From positions 1 to 16,552 of the forward strand of contig JBCCLI010000110.1 of NCBI GenBank assembly GCA_039026975.1: a stretch of 16,552 nucleotides of DNA, written 5' to 3'. The notes under the pieces are model-generated. The model saw nothing but the letters and a program-made list of their open reading frames with translations. It did no database searches and had not been told where the DNA came from. Source of the stretch: JBCBKZ01 sp039026975 (GTDB lineage Bacteria; Bacteroidota; Bacteroidia; J057). The position numbers were made by a program, and so were the translations under genes. This document shows positions 8,412 to 15,500 of the stretch, one piece after another (within the stretch, counting starts at the first letter, position 1; the number at the start of each line of letters is the position of its first letter).

Positions 8412-9458
8412 ATGCGAGGATTTCTAACACATGCCGGAATCTGGATAGGTGTTTATGTGGTCTACACCTATATGACCTCCTACTATGATGATCTCAGGGT
8501 AACTGCACTGGTCAATATATTGAATGTTTTCCTCTTCGCTCTGGCGTATTACCTCCTAAAGTATGTTCAGATTCCCTATCTCTATGAGCAGAAAAAAGTT
8601 ATTCTCTTCGTGATAAGCCTGCTGGCTTCTGCTTTTGTACTAAGTGCCTTTTGTAGAATGAATGGCTATTTATGGATGGATAACCTTCATGGGAAGAATC
8701 CTGATGATATTCCCTTTATGACGCCAGGGTCTTATCTTCTTAAGAGTATTCGGTTTTACACGCCTGCGCTTGCGTTTCTAGCATGGGAAGCACATATGGA
8801 AAGGAAGAAGGACCTGAATAGGATGCAACTCCTTGAAAAAGAGAAAATTACAAATGAATTAAAATTTCTTAAGGCACAGATTAACCCTCACTTCCTTTTT
8901 AATACCCTCAATAATCTGTATTCCTATGTACAGACCCAGTCTCCTAAGGCGCCTAAAATGATCATCTATCTATCAGGTATTTTGGACTACGTACTCTATA
9001 AAAGCCAACAAGAGCGGGTACCCTTAAAGGAGGAGGTAGATACTATTAAGAAATTTATCAAGCTGGAAAGCATAAGATACGGTGATCGATTGACTGTACA
9101 TTTAAAAGAGGATTTTAATGGGCACTCTTACATTTCTCCGCTAATATTACTCTCCATTGTGGAGAATGCGTTCAAGCATGGCGCTAGTGGAGATATCGAT
9201 TCTCCCACCATAAAAGTAGATATATCTGATGATGAGGACTCCATTTATTGTAGGGTATGGAATACTAAAAGCCAGTATACTGGAAAGCTAAATGATGAGT
9301 ATAAAGAAGGGATAGGGCTCAACAATCTGATTAGGCAGTTGGACTTAATATACCCTGAAACATATAAGCTGACGGTAAAGGATGAAAAAGATAGCTTTAG
9401 CCTAAGTGTTCAATTACAATCTATGTATGAGAAAGATCAGATGTTTATTAGTGGATGA
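8412..9458 (+). CDS. LytS-type sensor histidine kinase (His_kinase/HATPase family)
   Basis: The protein has 348 residues. The N-terminal sensor is made of four hydrophobic helices (about 8-25, 30-50, 62-82, 108-126) with only short loops, and no periplasmic domain is seen. A charged helix (about 128-152) leads into the phosphoacceptor motif QINPHFLFNTLNNLY, with His160 as the likely phosphorylated residue. The ATP-binding part has the N-box IVENAFKHG (Glu251, Asn252, His256) and a glycine motif GIGLNNLIRQL (about 300-310). This is the layout of the LytS/YehU class that pairs with LytTR response regulators. Its stop overlaps the start of the response regulator by 32 bases, so the two are surely co-transcribed and probably translationally coupled. 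With no large outer domain, the signal is likely sensed in or near the membrane. Confidence 0.93.
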   Translation: MRGFLTHAGIWIGVYVVYTYMTSYYDDLRVTALVNILNVFLFALAYYLLKYVQIPYLYEQKKVILFVISLLASAFVLSAFCRMNGYLWMDNLHGKNPDDIPFMTPGSYLLKSIRFYTPALAFLAWEAHMERKKDLNRMQLLEKEKITNELKFLKAQINPHFLFNTLNNLYSYVQTQSPKAPKMIIYLSGILDYVLYKSQQERVPLKEEVDTIKKFIKLESIRYGDRLTVHLKEDFNGHSYISPLILLSIVENAFKHGASGDIDSPTIKVDISDDEDSIYCRVWNTKSQYTGKLNDEYKEGIGLNNLIRQLDLIYPETYKLTVKDEKDSFSLSVQLQSMYEKDQMFISG

Positions 9459-10140
9459 TGAGCCCCCTGCTCTGGAGCTGCTGGGGAAATATGCGTCCAT
9501 GATAGAGCAGCTAACCGTAGTAGGGATTAGTTTAAGTGCAGTAAAAGCCTTTGACATTCTGAACAAGGAAAAGGTAGATCTCATGTTTCTTGACATTCAG
9601 ATGCCTGTACTCAATGGGATAGATTTTCTCAAAACCTTACAGCATCCTCCTGCTATCATTCTCACCACTGCTTATAGAGAATACGCCTTGGACGGCTATG
9701 ACCTGGACATTATAGATTATCTCCTAAAGCCCATCCCCTTTGAACGATTTCTAAAAGCCATAGAGAGATTCAAAGCTAGAAGGTCAGCAAGTGTAGCTCC
9801 TGCTACCCAAGTGGAAGAAACACTTACCTTCTTTTTTTGTAAGGTAAACCGTAGCCAGCATAAGGTATTTTTTGATCAGATTCTCTATGTGGAGAGCCTC
9901 AAAGATTATGTGAGAATACACACCACCAAGGAAAAATTGGTAGTAAAAGGAAACCTCGGGGCTTATATGCGCATACTACCTCCCCAGCAGTTTACCAGGG
10001 TGCATCGCTCATTTACCGTAGCTAACCAGCATATTACAGCCTATAACCAGCATAGGGTAAGTATAGGTGAAATAAAAATTCCCATCGGAGCTAGCTACCG
10101 AGAAGCTTTCCAGCAACGCATGGTCCAGGGTCAAAACTGA
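9427..10140 (+). CDS. LytTR-family response regulator
   Basis: The protein has 237 residues from the ATG at 9427. An upstream GTG at 9406 would add seven residues, but the ATG starts the expected IRCLLVDDE strand directly. The receiver domain (about 3-120) has the acidic pair Asp10/Asp11, the phospho-acceptor Asp56 in FLDIQMP, Thr80/Thr81 and Lys101 in YLLKPI. All key residues are present, so it should be phosphorylated by the kinase encoded just upstream. The LytTR DNA-binding domain covers about 135-232, with the signature ILYVESLKDYVRIHT and RVHRSFTVANQHI. The 32-base overlap with the kinase gene suggests balanced synthesis of the pair. Its targets are unknown; neighbours such as the divergent DUF5916 gene are candidates by position only. 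Confidence 0.93.
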   Translation: MRKIRCLLVDDEPPALELLGKYASMIEQLTVVGISLSAVKAFDILNKEKVDLMFLDIQMPVLNGIDFLKTLQHPPAIILTTAYREYALDGYDLDIIDYLLKPIPFERFLKAIERFKARRSASVAPATQVEETLTFFFCKVNRSQHKVFFDQILYVESLKDYVRIHTTKEKLVVKGNLGAYMRILPPQQFTRVHRSFTVANQHITAYNQHRVSIGEIKIPIGASYREAFQQRMVQGQN

Positions 10141-10221
10141 GGAAAGTTATCCTGTGAGGAAAACCCTAACTATTCCCAAATACTTATTAACTTAATTCTC
10201 ACCCATACCTAATATCTTTTT

Positions 10222-10806
10222 ATGAAAGAGAACTTTGTTAATGCGCTCACCCGAATGAATCCCAACTTTACTCCCACGGAAATAGAGATGGGAATGCAGT
10301 CCTTGGAGCATAAGCACTTCAAGGCAAAAGATATTATTTCTGAGGAAGGGCAGGTAGCGGAGTATCTATTATTCGCAGACAGTTCCATCATTCGCTGTTA
10401 TTACCATGATCAGGAAGGAGAAGAGTGTACGCTTTGGATGAAACCTGAAAGAACTTTTCTGGCAGAATATAAAAGCTTTACCTCTGGTGAGCCTTCCAGG
10501 TTTAGCCTTCAGGTGTATGAGGATACAGAGGTAATGATGATTAGGAGAAAAGAACTCCTACAACTCTTTCAGCAAGCTAATAATTGGTCGTTATTTGGAG
10601 TACACCTAACAGAGCATTTACATGCTACCCTCATAGATGTGTTTGTGAATCTGCTCGCCAATGACGCTACTAGTAATTACCGTTACATAGAATATGCCTT
10701 TCCGAGATTTTTACAAGTAGCTCCCTTAAAAGATATAGCTTCCATGCTACAGATCTCACAAGTAAGCCTTTCCAGAATACGATCCGGGAATCAGCTGAAA
10801 GCGTAA
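10222..10806 (+). CDS. Crp/Fnr-family transcriptional regulator
   Basis: The protein has 194 residues. Residues about 20-115 form a cyclic-nucleotide-binding-like jelly roll (DIISEEGQVAEYLLF, then FLAEYKSFTSGEPSRFSLQVYEDTEVMMI). The classical cAMP pocket motif with an Arg-Ser/Thr pair is not obvious, so it may respond to a different ligand or none, as is common in Bacteroidota. A dimer helix (about 118-150) follows. The C-terminal helix-turn-helix spans about 166-189, with LKDIASMLQISQVSLSRIR; the ending LSRIR matches the recognition helix of this subgroup. The gene stands 81 bases after the response regulator and 72 bases before the SRPBCC gene, all on the same strand. Co-transcription with either is possible but not shown. 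Confidence 0.88.
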   Translation: MKENFVNALTRMNPNFTPTEIEMGMQSLEHKHFKAKDIISEEGQVAEYLLFADSSIIRCYYHDQEGEECTLWMKPERTFLAEYKSFTSGEPSRFSLQVYEDTEVMMIRRKELLQLFQQANNWSLFGVHLTEHLHATLIDVFVNLLANDATSNYRYIEYAFPRFLQVAPLKDIASMLQISQVSLSRIRSGNQLKA

Positions 10807-10878
10807 TTTTTTAACAAATGTAAAATGGATTGAGGGACAGATTGATCAGTTTTGCCTAGAGAATGAAATCAGTCTGTA

Positions 10879-11379
10879 ATGCGAAAGTATATCCTACTCT
10901 TATTCACGATGTCAAGTATTGCTACCATGGCCCAAAACGGAAAAGCCAGTACCACAAAAAAAACGTTCCAGCGTACCACCTCTATTAATCAGCTGATAGA
11001 GGCTGAGCCTTCTGTCGTATGGTCTCTTCTAAGTGATGCAGCAGATATGCCCAGGTGGAACTCTACTATCATTTCTTTAGAGGGGCGCATCAAAGAAAAA
11101 GAAAAGATCAAGCTGACCAGCACATTAGATCCTAGTAGAACCTTTACCCTAAAGGTGAAGGAAGTCATACCAGAAAAAAGACTGGTATGGGGAGATGCTA
11201 TGGGAGAAAGAATCTATACGCTGGAGAAGAGAGGAAGTGCCACCTTCTTTAGTATGGAAGAAAAAATAGGCGGGCCTATATTCCCATTATTTGCCAATAA
11301 AATTCCTTCTTTCGATCAGTCCTTCGAGCAGTTTACGGCAGACCTGAAAAGAGAAGCTGAGTCTATAGCTAATAACTGA
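10879..11379 (+). CDS. Secreted SRPBCC-fold (polyketide cyclase/START-like) protein
   Basis: The protein has 166 residues. The first 19 form a signal peptide ending in TMAQ. Residues about 32-165 follow the SRPBCC pattern: an opening beta strand, then AEPSVVWSLLSDAADMPRWNSTI (key words PSVVW, LLSDAADMPRWN), then long antiparallel strands, then a C-terminal helix (FDQSFEQFTADLKREAESIA). This fold makes a deep hydrophobic pocket that binds lipids or aromatic compounds. Most SRPBCC proteins of this type are cytoplasmic, so the export signal is notable and points to a periplasmic ligand. It follows the Crp-like gene by 72 bases on the same strand. The ligand cannot be told. Confidence 0.82.
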   Translation: MRKYILLLFTMSSIATMAQNGKASTTKKTFQRTTSINQLIEAEPSVVWSLLSDAADMPRWNSTIISLEGRIKEKEKIKLTSTLDPSRTFTLKVKEVIPEKRLVWGDAMGERIYTLEKRGSATFFSMEEKIGGPIFPLFANKIPSFDQSFEQFTADLKREAESIANN

Positions 11380-11390
11380 TAGTATGCCTT

Positions 11391-11440
11391 TAGCATGATT
11401 ACAGGCTGAATGTATGGACATTCACCCGCGTCTCATGCTA
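11391..11440. terminator. Nested inverted repeats at a convergent gene end
   Basis: An outer pair, TAGCATGA (11391-11398) and TCATGCTA (11433-11440), encloses an inner hairpin, TGAATGT (11407-11413) and ACATTCA (11418-11424), with a four-base loop ATGG. Both stems are perfect. The structure fills the gap between the SRPBCC stop and the opposing gene and overlaps the latter's stop codon. It would fold in RNA from either strand. No strong U-run follows. Confidence 0.5.
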
Positions 11441-12124
11441 TAGAGGATAGCCTAATAGGTAAATGATCTTTCCTCCTCTTCCGTTATCCATTTTTCCACT
11501 CCTCCATTGATAGCTAGGAGCATCTATAGAGTGGGTGAGTTCATCCAGGTCGGAGGGGGCATATAGCCTAAAAAGGGCCATACAGCCATCTATCATGGTT
11601 ATGAGGGGCAGGACAGGAATCAGGTAGGTGAAGATAAGTCTACCAAAACGAAAAGGCTTTACAAGAGGAGCCGTTAGGAGGACTGTAAGCGGTACAAATA
11701 TGGTCATTCCTACCACTTGCCATAGGCTATCATTATTTCCCTCCACTACAGCTACCGGATTACCACGGGCTACAATTTGCTCAAGTAAGCTACTAGCCTC
11801 TTCTTGCCTGAGTTGATGAAACCCGTTTACACTCAGATATAGCCCTTTCTGCTTTTCCTCATAGAGGGAGAGCTTGGCTGCTATAATGTGTATATCATCA
11901 TCCAGGTAAGGCTTGACAGTCTCTATACCAGCTCCGCTTTCATGTCCTATGTTCAGAATGGTACGATTCTCAGTATGCGTCAATGCCTCCTCTATGACCG
12001 GCATAAAGGGTTTGGCAGCGCCTATTTTCCCTACAAACCAAGTCATGAATTCTTTCACCATTGTTTTGAGGTAGTTAGGGACCCAGGCTTGGCTGAGAAA
12101 TTGGGGAGTATGTTTGCGTTTCAT
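11438..12124 (-). CDS. Shortened methyltransferase-like membrane protein
   Basis: The protein has 228 residues. The start (KHTPQFLSQAWVPNYLKTMVKEF) and the end (MFRLY-like ALFRLYAPSDLDEL, then YQWRSGKM and IIYLLGYP) resemble a family of class I SAM-dependent methyltransferase-like proteins often found beside regulators. As I recall, that family usually has about 250-280 residues. The expected glycine-rich cofactor loop appears here as ILNIGHESGAG (about 56-66). It is followed after only a short stretch by KGLYLSVNGFHQL (about 93-105), where the family has about two more beta-alpha units. A large part of the Rossmann core therefore seems missing or rewritten. Residues about 136-155 and 161-185 are hydrophobic, giving one or two membrane helices. 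The gene is divergent from tetR-like 12196 and is the probable target of its operators. Enzyme activity is doubtful. The family call is from memory. Confidence 0.55.
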   Translation of the reverse strand: MKRKHTPQFLSQAWVPNYLKTMVKEFMTWFVGKIGAAKPFMPVIEEALTHTENRTILNIGHESGAGIETVKPYLDDDIHIIAAKLSLYEEKQKGLYLSVNGFHQLRQEEASSLLEQIVARGNPVAVVEGNNDSLWQVVGMTIFVPLTVLLTAPLVKPFRFGRLIFTYLIPVLPLITMIDGCMALFRLYAPSDLDELTHSIDAPSYQWRSGKMDNGRGGKIIYLLGYPL

Positions 12125-12149
12125 GATGAATTGATGGCTTAAAATCTTA

Positions 12150-12171
12150 TTTTAGTCCAAGTGTACTAAAA
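12150..12171. promoter_or_regulatory. Candidate TetR operator, copy 1
   Basis: This is a 22-base imperfect palindrome with outer arms TTTTAGT and ACTAAAA around CCAAGTGT. It lies 26 bases upstream of the methyltransferase-like start. It is joined end to end with a second copy at 12172-12193 that matches it at 17 of 22 positions. Self-regulation by the adjacent TetR protein is the simplest reading. Confidence 0.6.
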
Positions 12172-12193
12172 AATTAGACCACTTGTACTAAAA
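12172..12193. promoter_or_regulatory. Candidate TetR operator, copy 2
   Basis: The second 22-base copy shares the right half TGTACTAAAA exactly with copy 1 and keeps TTAG at the left. It ends two bases before the TetR start codon and so covers the ribosome-binding region. A protein bound here would block both transcription and access to the start. The 22-base period puts both sites on the same face of the helix. Confidence 0.55.
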
Positions 12194-12195
12194 AG

Positions 12196-12816
12196 ATGAA
12201 AAAAACGAGAGAAAATATTCTCACTACCTCCAGAAGCTTATTCAATGAGCATGGAGTGGCAGATGTATCCTTACGGAGGATCGCGAGAGAATTAGGGATT
12301 AGCCATAGTAATTTGATCTACTACTTCAAGACTAAGAATGAGCTGATAGAGCAGCTACATCTTGACATTTTAGCTAGGGCTAAATCAGAAAATGAGCAAT
12401 TACAAGCGGTAGATAATAGAATTGCTGGGCTGAGAAGGACTATGCTGTCTGGTTTTCAGGTGCTTTATGACTACCGCTTTTTTATGCTGGATCTTCCCTA
12501 TATCATGAAGGAGAATGCAACCCTACATCAGTTCTTCATGGAGGTAGAGAAACTACGAGCAGATATGTATGTGCGCGAAATCCAGTTTTGGATAGAAAAA
12601 GGGTGGATGCGGCAAGAAGCTTACCAAGGAGAGTATAGTCAGCTAATAGAACGCATAAGAATATTCAGTGATTTCTGGCTCTCTTCTCTTCAAATTTACC
12701 ATAAGGGAGAACCCCAGGATATGATCAATAAACAGGTAGACCTATTCATGTCTATGTTCTTTCCCTACCTGACTGCCGAGGGGAGAAATAAATACCTGGA
12801 TGATAATAAACTATAA
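12196..12816 (+). CDS. TetR/AcrR-family transcriptional regulator
   Basis: The protein has 206 residues. The N-terminal DNA-binding domain (about 1-50) has the standard layout RENILTTSRSLFNEHGVADVSLRRIARELGIS, with the helix-turn-helix at about 25-46 (key words SLRRIARELGIS and NLIYYFKTK). The rest is an all-helical ligand-binding and dimer domain of normal length, rich in aromatic residues (for example DYRFFMLDLPYIM). The start lies directly after two tandem copies of a candidate operator, which suggests autorepression. The divergent methyltransferase-like gene is the likely co-regulated target. The DoxX-like gene 71 bases downstream may be in the same transcript. The inducer is unknown. Confidence 0.92.
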   Translation: MKKTRENILTTSRSLFNEHGVADVSLRRIARELGISHSNLIYYFKTKNELIEQLHLDILARAKSENEQLQAVDNRIAGLRRTMLSGFQVLYDYRFFMLDLPYIMKENATLHQFFMEVEKLRADMYVREIQFWIEKGWMRQEAYQGEYSQLIERIRIFSDFWLSSLQIYHKGEPQDMINKQVDLFMSMFFPYLTAEGRNKYLDDNKL

Positions 12817-12886
12817 GAACCAGCCATATATTTTTCAGTATATTTAAGTGGGTATTTTACCTTACTGACCCTTAATCCAATAAGTC

Positions 12887-13501
12887 ATGGCTAAGCTAAA
12901 AAAGGTATCCAAAAAACAACTCTGGTGTTATTTTATCCTGGTAGCTAGGTGCTTACTGGCTTGTACCTTTTTGGGTTACGGCTTGGGAAAGCTTGCGGGA
13001 GGTCAGTTTGGTATTTCTGAGGAAGAATTACTAACCCCGATCAAAGAATTAAGCCTGTTTAAGATAGGATGGTACTTATTTGATTTTCAGCCATTCAAGA
13101 CTTTCATAGGCTTATCTCAAGTCTTATGTGCTGTATTACTCCTCTGGAATAGAACGGTTATCCTAGGGGCTTTTCTTTTCATTCCTATTGCCCTAAATAT
13201 TCTCATCATAGATATCACCATCATGCCTCCTAGTTTGAAAGCTATGTTTACTGCCAGACTTTCCTTATATCTTTTATGGGCAGTGCTGATTTTATGGTAT
13301 TACAGAGATAGACTAAAGGTAGTATGGGAAGCCTTATGGAGTAAGGTTCAGACCCAAATTTCATTCCCCATCTGGATGTATGTAAGTATTCCCTTAGCTA
13401 TGATGTTATTAGAATTTGGTCCAGCCGTATTTATGGGTCTGTTATTTGAACCAGCTAAAGTGGTTGAAAGCTTTTCCAGCTTATTCAGTTACGTATTCTA
13501 G
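12887..13501 (+). CDS. DoxX-like integral membrane protein
   Basis: The protein has 204 residues. Hydrophobic helices are at about 14-33, 72-88, 91-111, 122-139 and 165-187. The first helix ends in ARCLLACTFLGYGLGKLAGGQF, which resembles the opening of DoxX-family proteins (Arg in the first helix, then a YGxxKL turn). DoxX-like proteins are small quinol-oxidase-related or redox-linked membrane proteins, mostly of unknown role. This one is longer than the usual 130-160 residues, with an extra C-terminal helix. It lies 71 bases after the TetR gene on the same strand and so may be controlled with it. It is convergent with the broken DUF2141 gene, 18 bases apart. The family call is moderate. Confidence 0.6.
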   Translation: MAKLKKVSKKQLWCYFILVARCLLACTFLGYGLGKLAGGQFGISEEELLTPIKELSLFKIGWYLFDFQPFKTFIGLSQVLCAVLLLWNRTVILGAFLFIPIALNILIIDITIMPPSLKAMFTARLSLYLLWAVLILWYYRDRLKVVWEALWSKVQTQISFPIWMYVSIPLAMMLLEFGPAVFMGLLFEPAKVVESFSSLFSYVF

Positions 13502-13519
13502 GGCTTCAGGTGTATAATC

Positions 13520-13860
13520 CTATCTCAGCCTAACTGTTAGCGTAGTGTCTGATGGTAGGTCAAACACACATTTCTCAAAAGCGGGTGTACCCAATAAACG
13601 CTTAGGGTTATTGGAGAAACCATAGGGTTCTGAAGGCATCCTAAAAAGACCGTCTAGGCTGAGCTTTCCATCATCATCTACATCGTGATATAGGCTTAGG
13701 GTATAGCTGCCTGACTGTACATTCTCATATATAATGTATTCCGTGGACTGAGAAATGAGGTTAATTTCGGCGTACTTACAGGTAGAGGGGCAGCCCTCTT
13801 TCTGCTTGTATAAACAGGCGCGTAGGCTACGTACAAGAGGATAGCTAGTACTTTTCTCAT
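13520..13860 (-). pseudogene. DUF2141 protein gene, broken by frameshift and N-terminal loss
   Basis: Reading the minus strand from 13860, the ATG overlaps the DUF2306 stop (ATGA) and opens a signal-peptide-like start, MRKVLAILLYVAYAPVYT. That frame hits TAA within about 55 codons. The DUF2141 body is in another frame (one base back). It reads RACLYKQKEGCPSTCKYAE, then YTLSLYHDVDDDGKLSLDG, then MPSEPYGFSNNPKRLLGTP, then FEKCVFDLPSD, ending at TAG 13522-13520. YHDxDxDGK and PYGFSNN are the family hallmarks. The body frame is open up to a stop overlapping the previous gene but has no ATG, GTG or TTG start before the internal Met. The signal peptide and the first body strand use the same bases in two frames, so a 3n+1 base loss at the N-terminus is more likely than one missing base. 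A sequencing error or a programmed shift cannot be excluded. Intact members are secreted proteins of unknown role. Confidence 0.75.
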
Positions 13861-14465
13861 GTGCTGACTATTTGGGTGGTTTTACGAAAGAAGTAATAGG
13901 CCATGGCTCCATTAATGATCCATGAAAACCAGGCAGCAAATCTGTACACCGGAATGAAGGGAACATCTGTTAAGAGGGGGATGAGTAGAAAGGTCCGTAG
14001 GGTGATAGCTGAAAAGGTGAAGCCGTAATTGAGAAACATCCACATCTTGTGCTGTATGAGTTCTTTTGTCCTTGCTGCTATGATTCCCCTTATCAGGGAG
14101 AATATCCATAAGCAGGCCAAGGTAGAAAACCCTAAACCGGAGATCCAGCCTCCCATAGCAAAGGGAGCTACTCCAAATCCTGCCAAGCCGCTAAGTAGCA
14201 CACTTACCGCATACAGGTAGCCTACGGGTTTATGAGTGCGTGAATAGGTTCTCAAGAAAAAGGGATATAATTGGAAAGGCCCTGAGAAAATAGCTATGAT
14301 CCCACATAGGACATGTATACGGAACATAAGCTTATACAAGTCAAACTGGGCAATCTGCTTTCCTATGAGGATACCTGAATCAGGGGGGAGTAAATAATGC
14401 CAGCTCATGATGAGCATAGACATGGCTCCTATGAGAAAAAATCCGAAGGTGAGTTGTTTTCGCAT
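13857..14465 (-). CDS. DUF2306 integral membrane protein
   Basis: The protein has 202 residues with about six hydrophobic segments (about 7-24, 48-66, 82-103, 108-129, 143-165, 172-193). The pattern fits DUF2306: RIHVLCGIIAIFSGPFQLYP (His51) after the first loop, RTHKPVGYLYAVSVLLSG (His78), and IQHKMWMFLNYGFTFSAITLR (His139) in the fifth helix. The repeated histidines at helix ends recall haem- or metal-linked membrane proteins, but this family's role is not known. The stop overlaps the ATG of the broken DUF2141 gene, a pairing I recall seeing in other Bacteroidota. The gene lies 111 bases after the membrane LytTR gene and may be its target or operon partner. Inner membrane. Confidence 0.85.
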   Translation of the reverse strand: MRKQLTFGFFLIGAMSMLIMSWHYLLPPDSGILIGKQIAQFDLYKLMFRIHVLCGIIAIFSGPFQLYPFFLRTYSRTHKPVGYLYAVSVLLSGLAGFGVAPFAMGGWISGLGFSTLACLWIFSLIRGIIAARTKELIQHKMWMFLNYGFTFSAITLRTFLLIPLLTDVPFIPVYRFAAWFSWIINGAMAYYFFRKTTQIVST

Positions 14466-14576
14466 ATCTCAAACATAGGCCGGTGGAAACTCCTATGCCT
14501 GAGCATGTGGCTAGTAGCAGCTTTTTGGGATAGTTGGTAAGTATTTGGGGTAGGTAACAAAGAGCTGTGACCACTG
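14466..14576. other. Gap between LytTR and DUF2306 genes with a small inverted repeat
   Basis: This 111-base gap on the minus-strand run contains CATAGG and CCTATG (about 14473-14496), 6-base arms around a 12-base loop just upstream of the DUF2306 start. It could be an attenuator or a regulator site. A promoter here for the DUF2306/DUF2141 pair is possible but not visible. Confidence 0.3.
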
Positions 14577-15434
14577 TCAAGCTTGCAAGCGTTGGTAATG
14601 CGCTCGTATGGTACTGATATACTTCCGGGAAACGGGAATAGCTACATTTAGATACCTAAGATGGAGGCTTAGTCCTTGCGCATTTCCACTAATGCTATCT
14701 ACTTGCTGTAAGTTAACTAGATATGATCTGTGGCATCTAATGAGATAAGCTGAGCTTAACTGCTGCTGGAAAGACTGTAACGTTATCCTATGGATACTTC
14801 TCTTTCCTTCAGTGGTATAAACGTAGAGGTAGTTCCCACTGGCATTAGCGTAGAGAAAGGTATTTTCCCGTAGCACAAACGCTTCCTCTTTTAATTGGGT
14901 GTGAATGTGATGGGCTCTGTCAGTTACACTGCCTTTGTCCTCTTCTATCCATGTCTCTAGCTGCTGTGCGGTAGTGGTATTTCTTTTCAATTTTTGATTA
15001 TGGCTGAATAGTACATAAAAGCCTATAGGGAAAATACCTAGAACCATAGTTCTGATGATGATCCATATATAGTTCTGCCAACTAAAATCCAGCTCATTGA
15101 GGTAGTTGATGTATAAGCCATTTAAAGTAGCTATGATAAAAAGGGCCATAGCATAAAAACATAGTTGGTGCCAGACTCTCCACTTATTTTCTGAGAAAAT
15201 GGTAGGAAGTAGATTAGGGAGAACTACCTGAAAAAGTAAAAAAACAGCGGATGTAATAATCCCGAAAAAGAGGACCTCTGTATGCGTGTAGGCGAGGATA
15301 TTCAGGTCAAATGGCTTAAAAAACCATAGAAACCCGGCTATGAACAGGCCGAATGATATCGAATAAATCACCCCTTGAATACCGCTATCTGGTAAAGGGT
15401 AAGACTGCAATAATAGCTTCCTTAGAGAATACAT
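14577..15434 (-). CDS. Membrane-anchored LytTR-domain transcriptional regulator
   Basis: The protein has 285 residues. Four hydrophobic helices (about 20-40, 53-75, 90-108, 122-144) are followed by a polar linker and a LytTR DNA-binding domain (about 183-283). The domain carries FLYANASGNYLYVYTTEGK and the signature YLIRCHRSYLVNLQQVDSI, then IPVSRKY. There is no receiver domain and no kinase domain, so it is a one-component regulator held in the inner membrane. It would sense a membrane signal and bind nearby DNA directly. It precedes the DUF2306/DUF2141 pair by 111 bases in the same direction, which suggests it controls them. LytTR domains of this form are common in Bacteroidota but their ligands are mostly unknown. 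The stop is at 14577-14579. Confidence 0.88.
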   Translation of the reverse strand: MYSLRKLLLQSYPLPDSGIQGVIYSISFGLFIAGFLWFFKPFDLNILAYTHTEVLFFGIITSAVFLLFQVVLPNLLPTIFSENKWRVWHQLCFYAMALFIIATLNGLYINYLNELDFSWQNYIWIIIRTMVLGIFPIGFYVLFSHNQKLKRNTTTAQQLETWIEEDKGSVTDRAHHIHTQLKEEAFVLRENTFLYANASGNYLYVYTTEGKRSIHRITLQSFQQQLSSAYLIRCHRSYLVNLQQVDSISGNAQGLSLHLRYLNVAIPVSRKYISTIRAHYQRLQA

Positions 15435-15500
15435 GAATAAGCAAACAACGATTCAATGGTAGCAAGTATAAGATACTCCTTTGTCCTAAAGCTACACATT

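Noticed and set aside
13801..13860. Programmed -1 frameshift joining the signal-peptide frame to the DUF2141 frame
   Set aside because: I see no good slippery heptamer in the overlap. The two frames also encode overlapping parts of the protein, so a shift would still leave the N-terminal part short.
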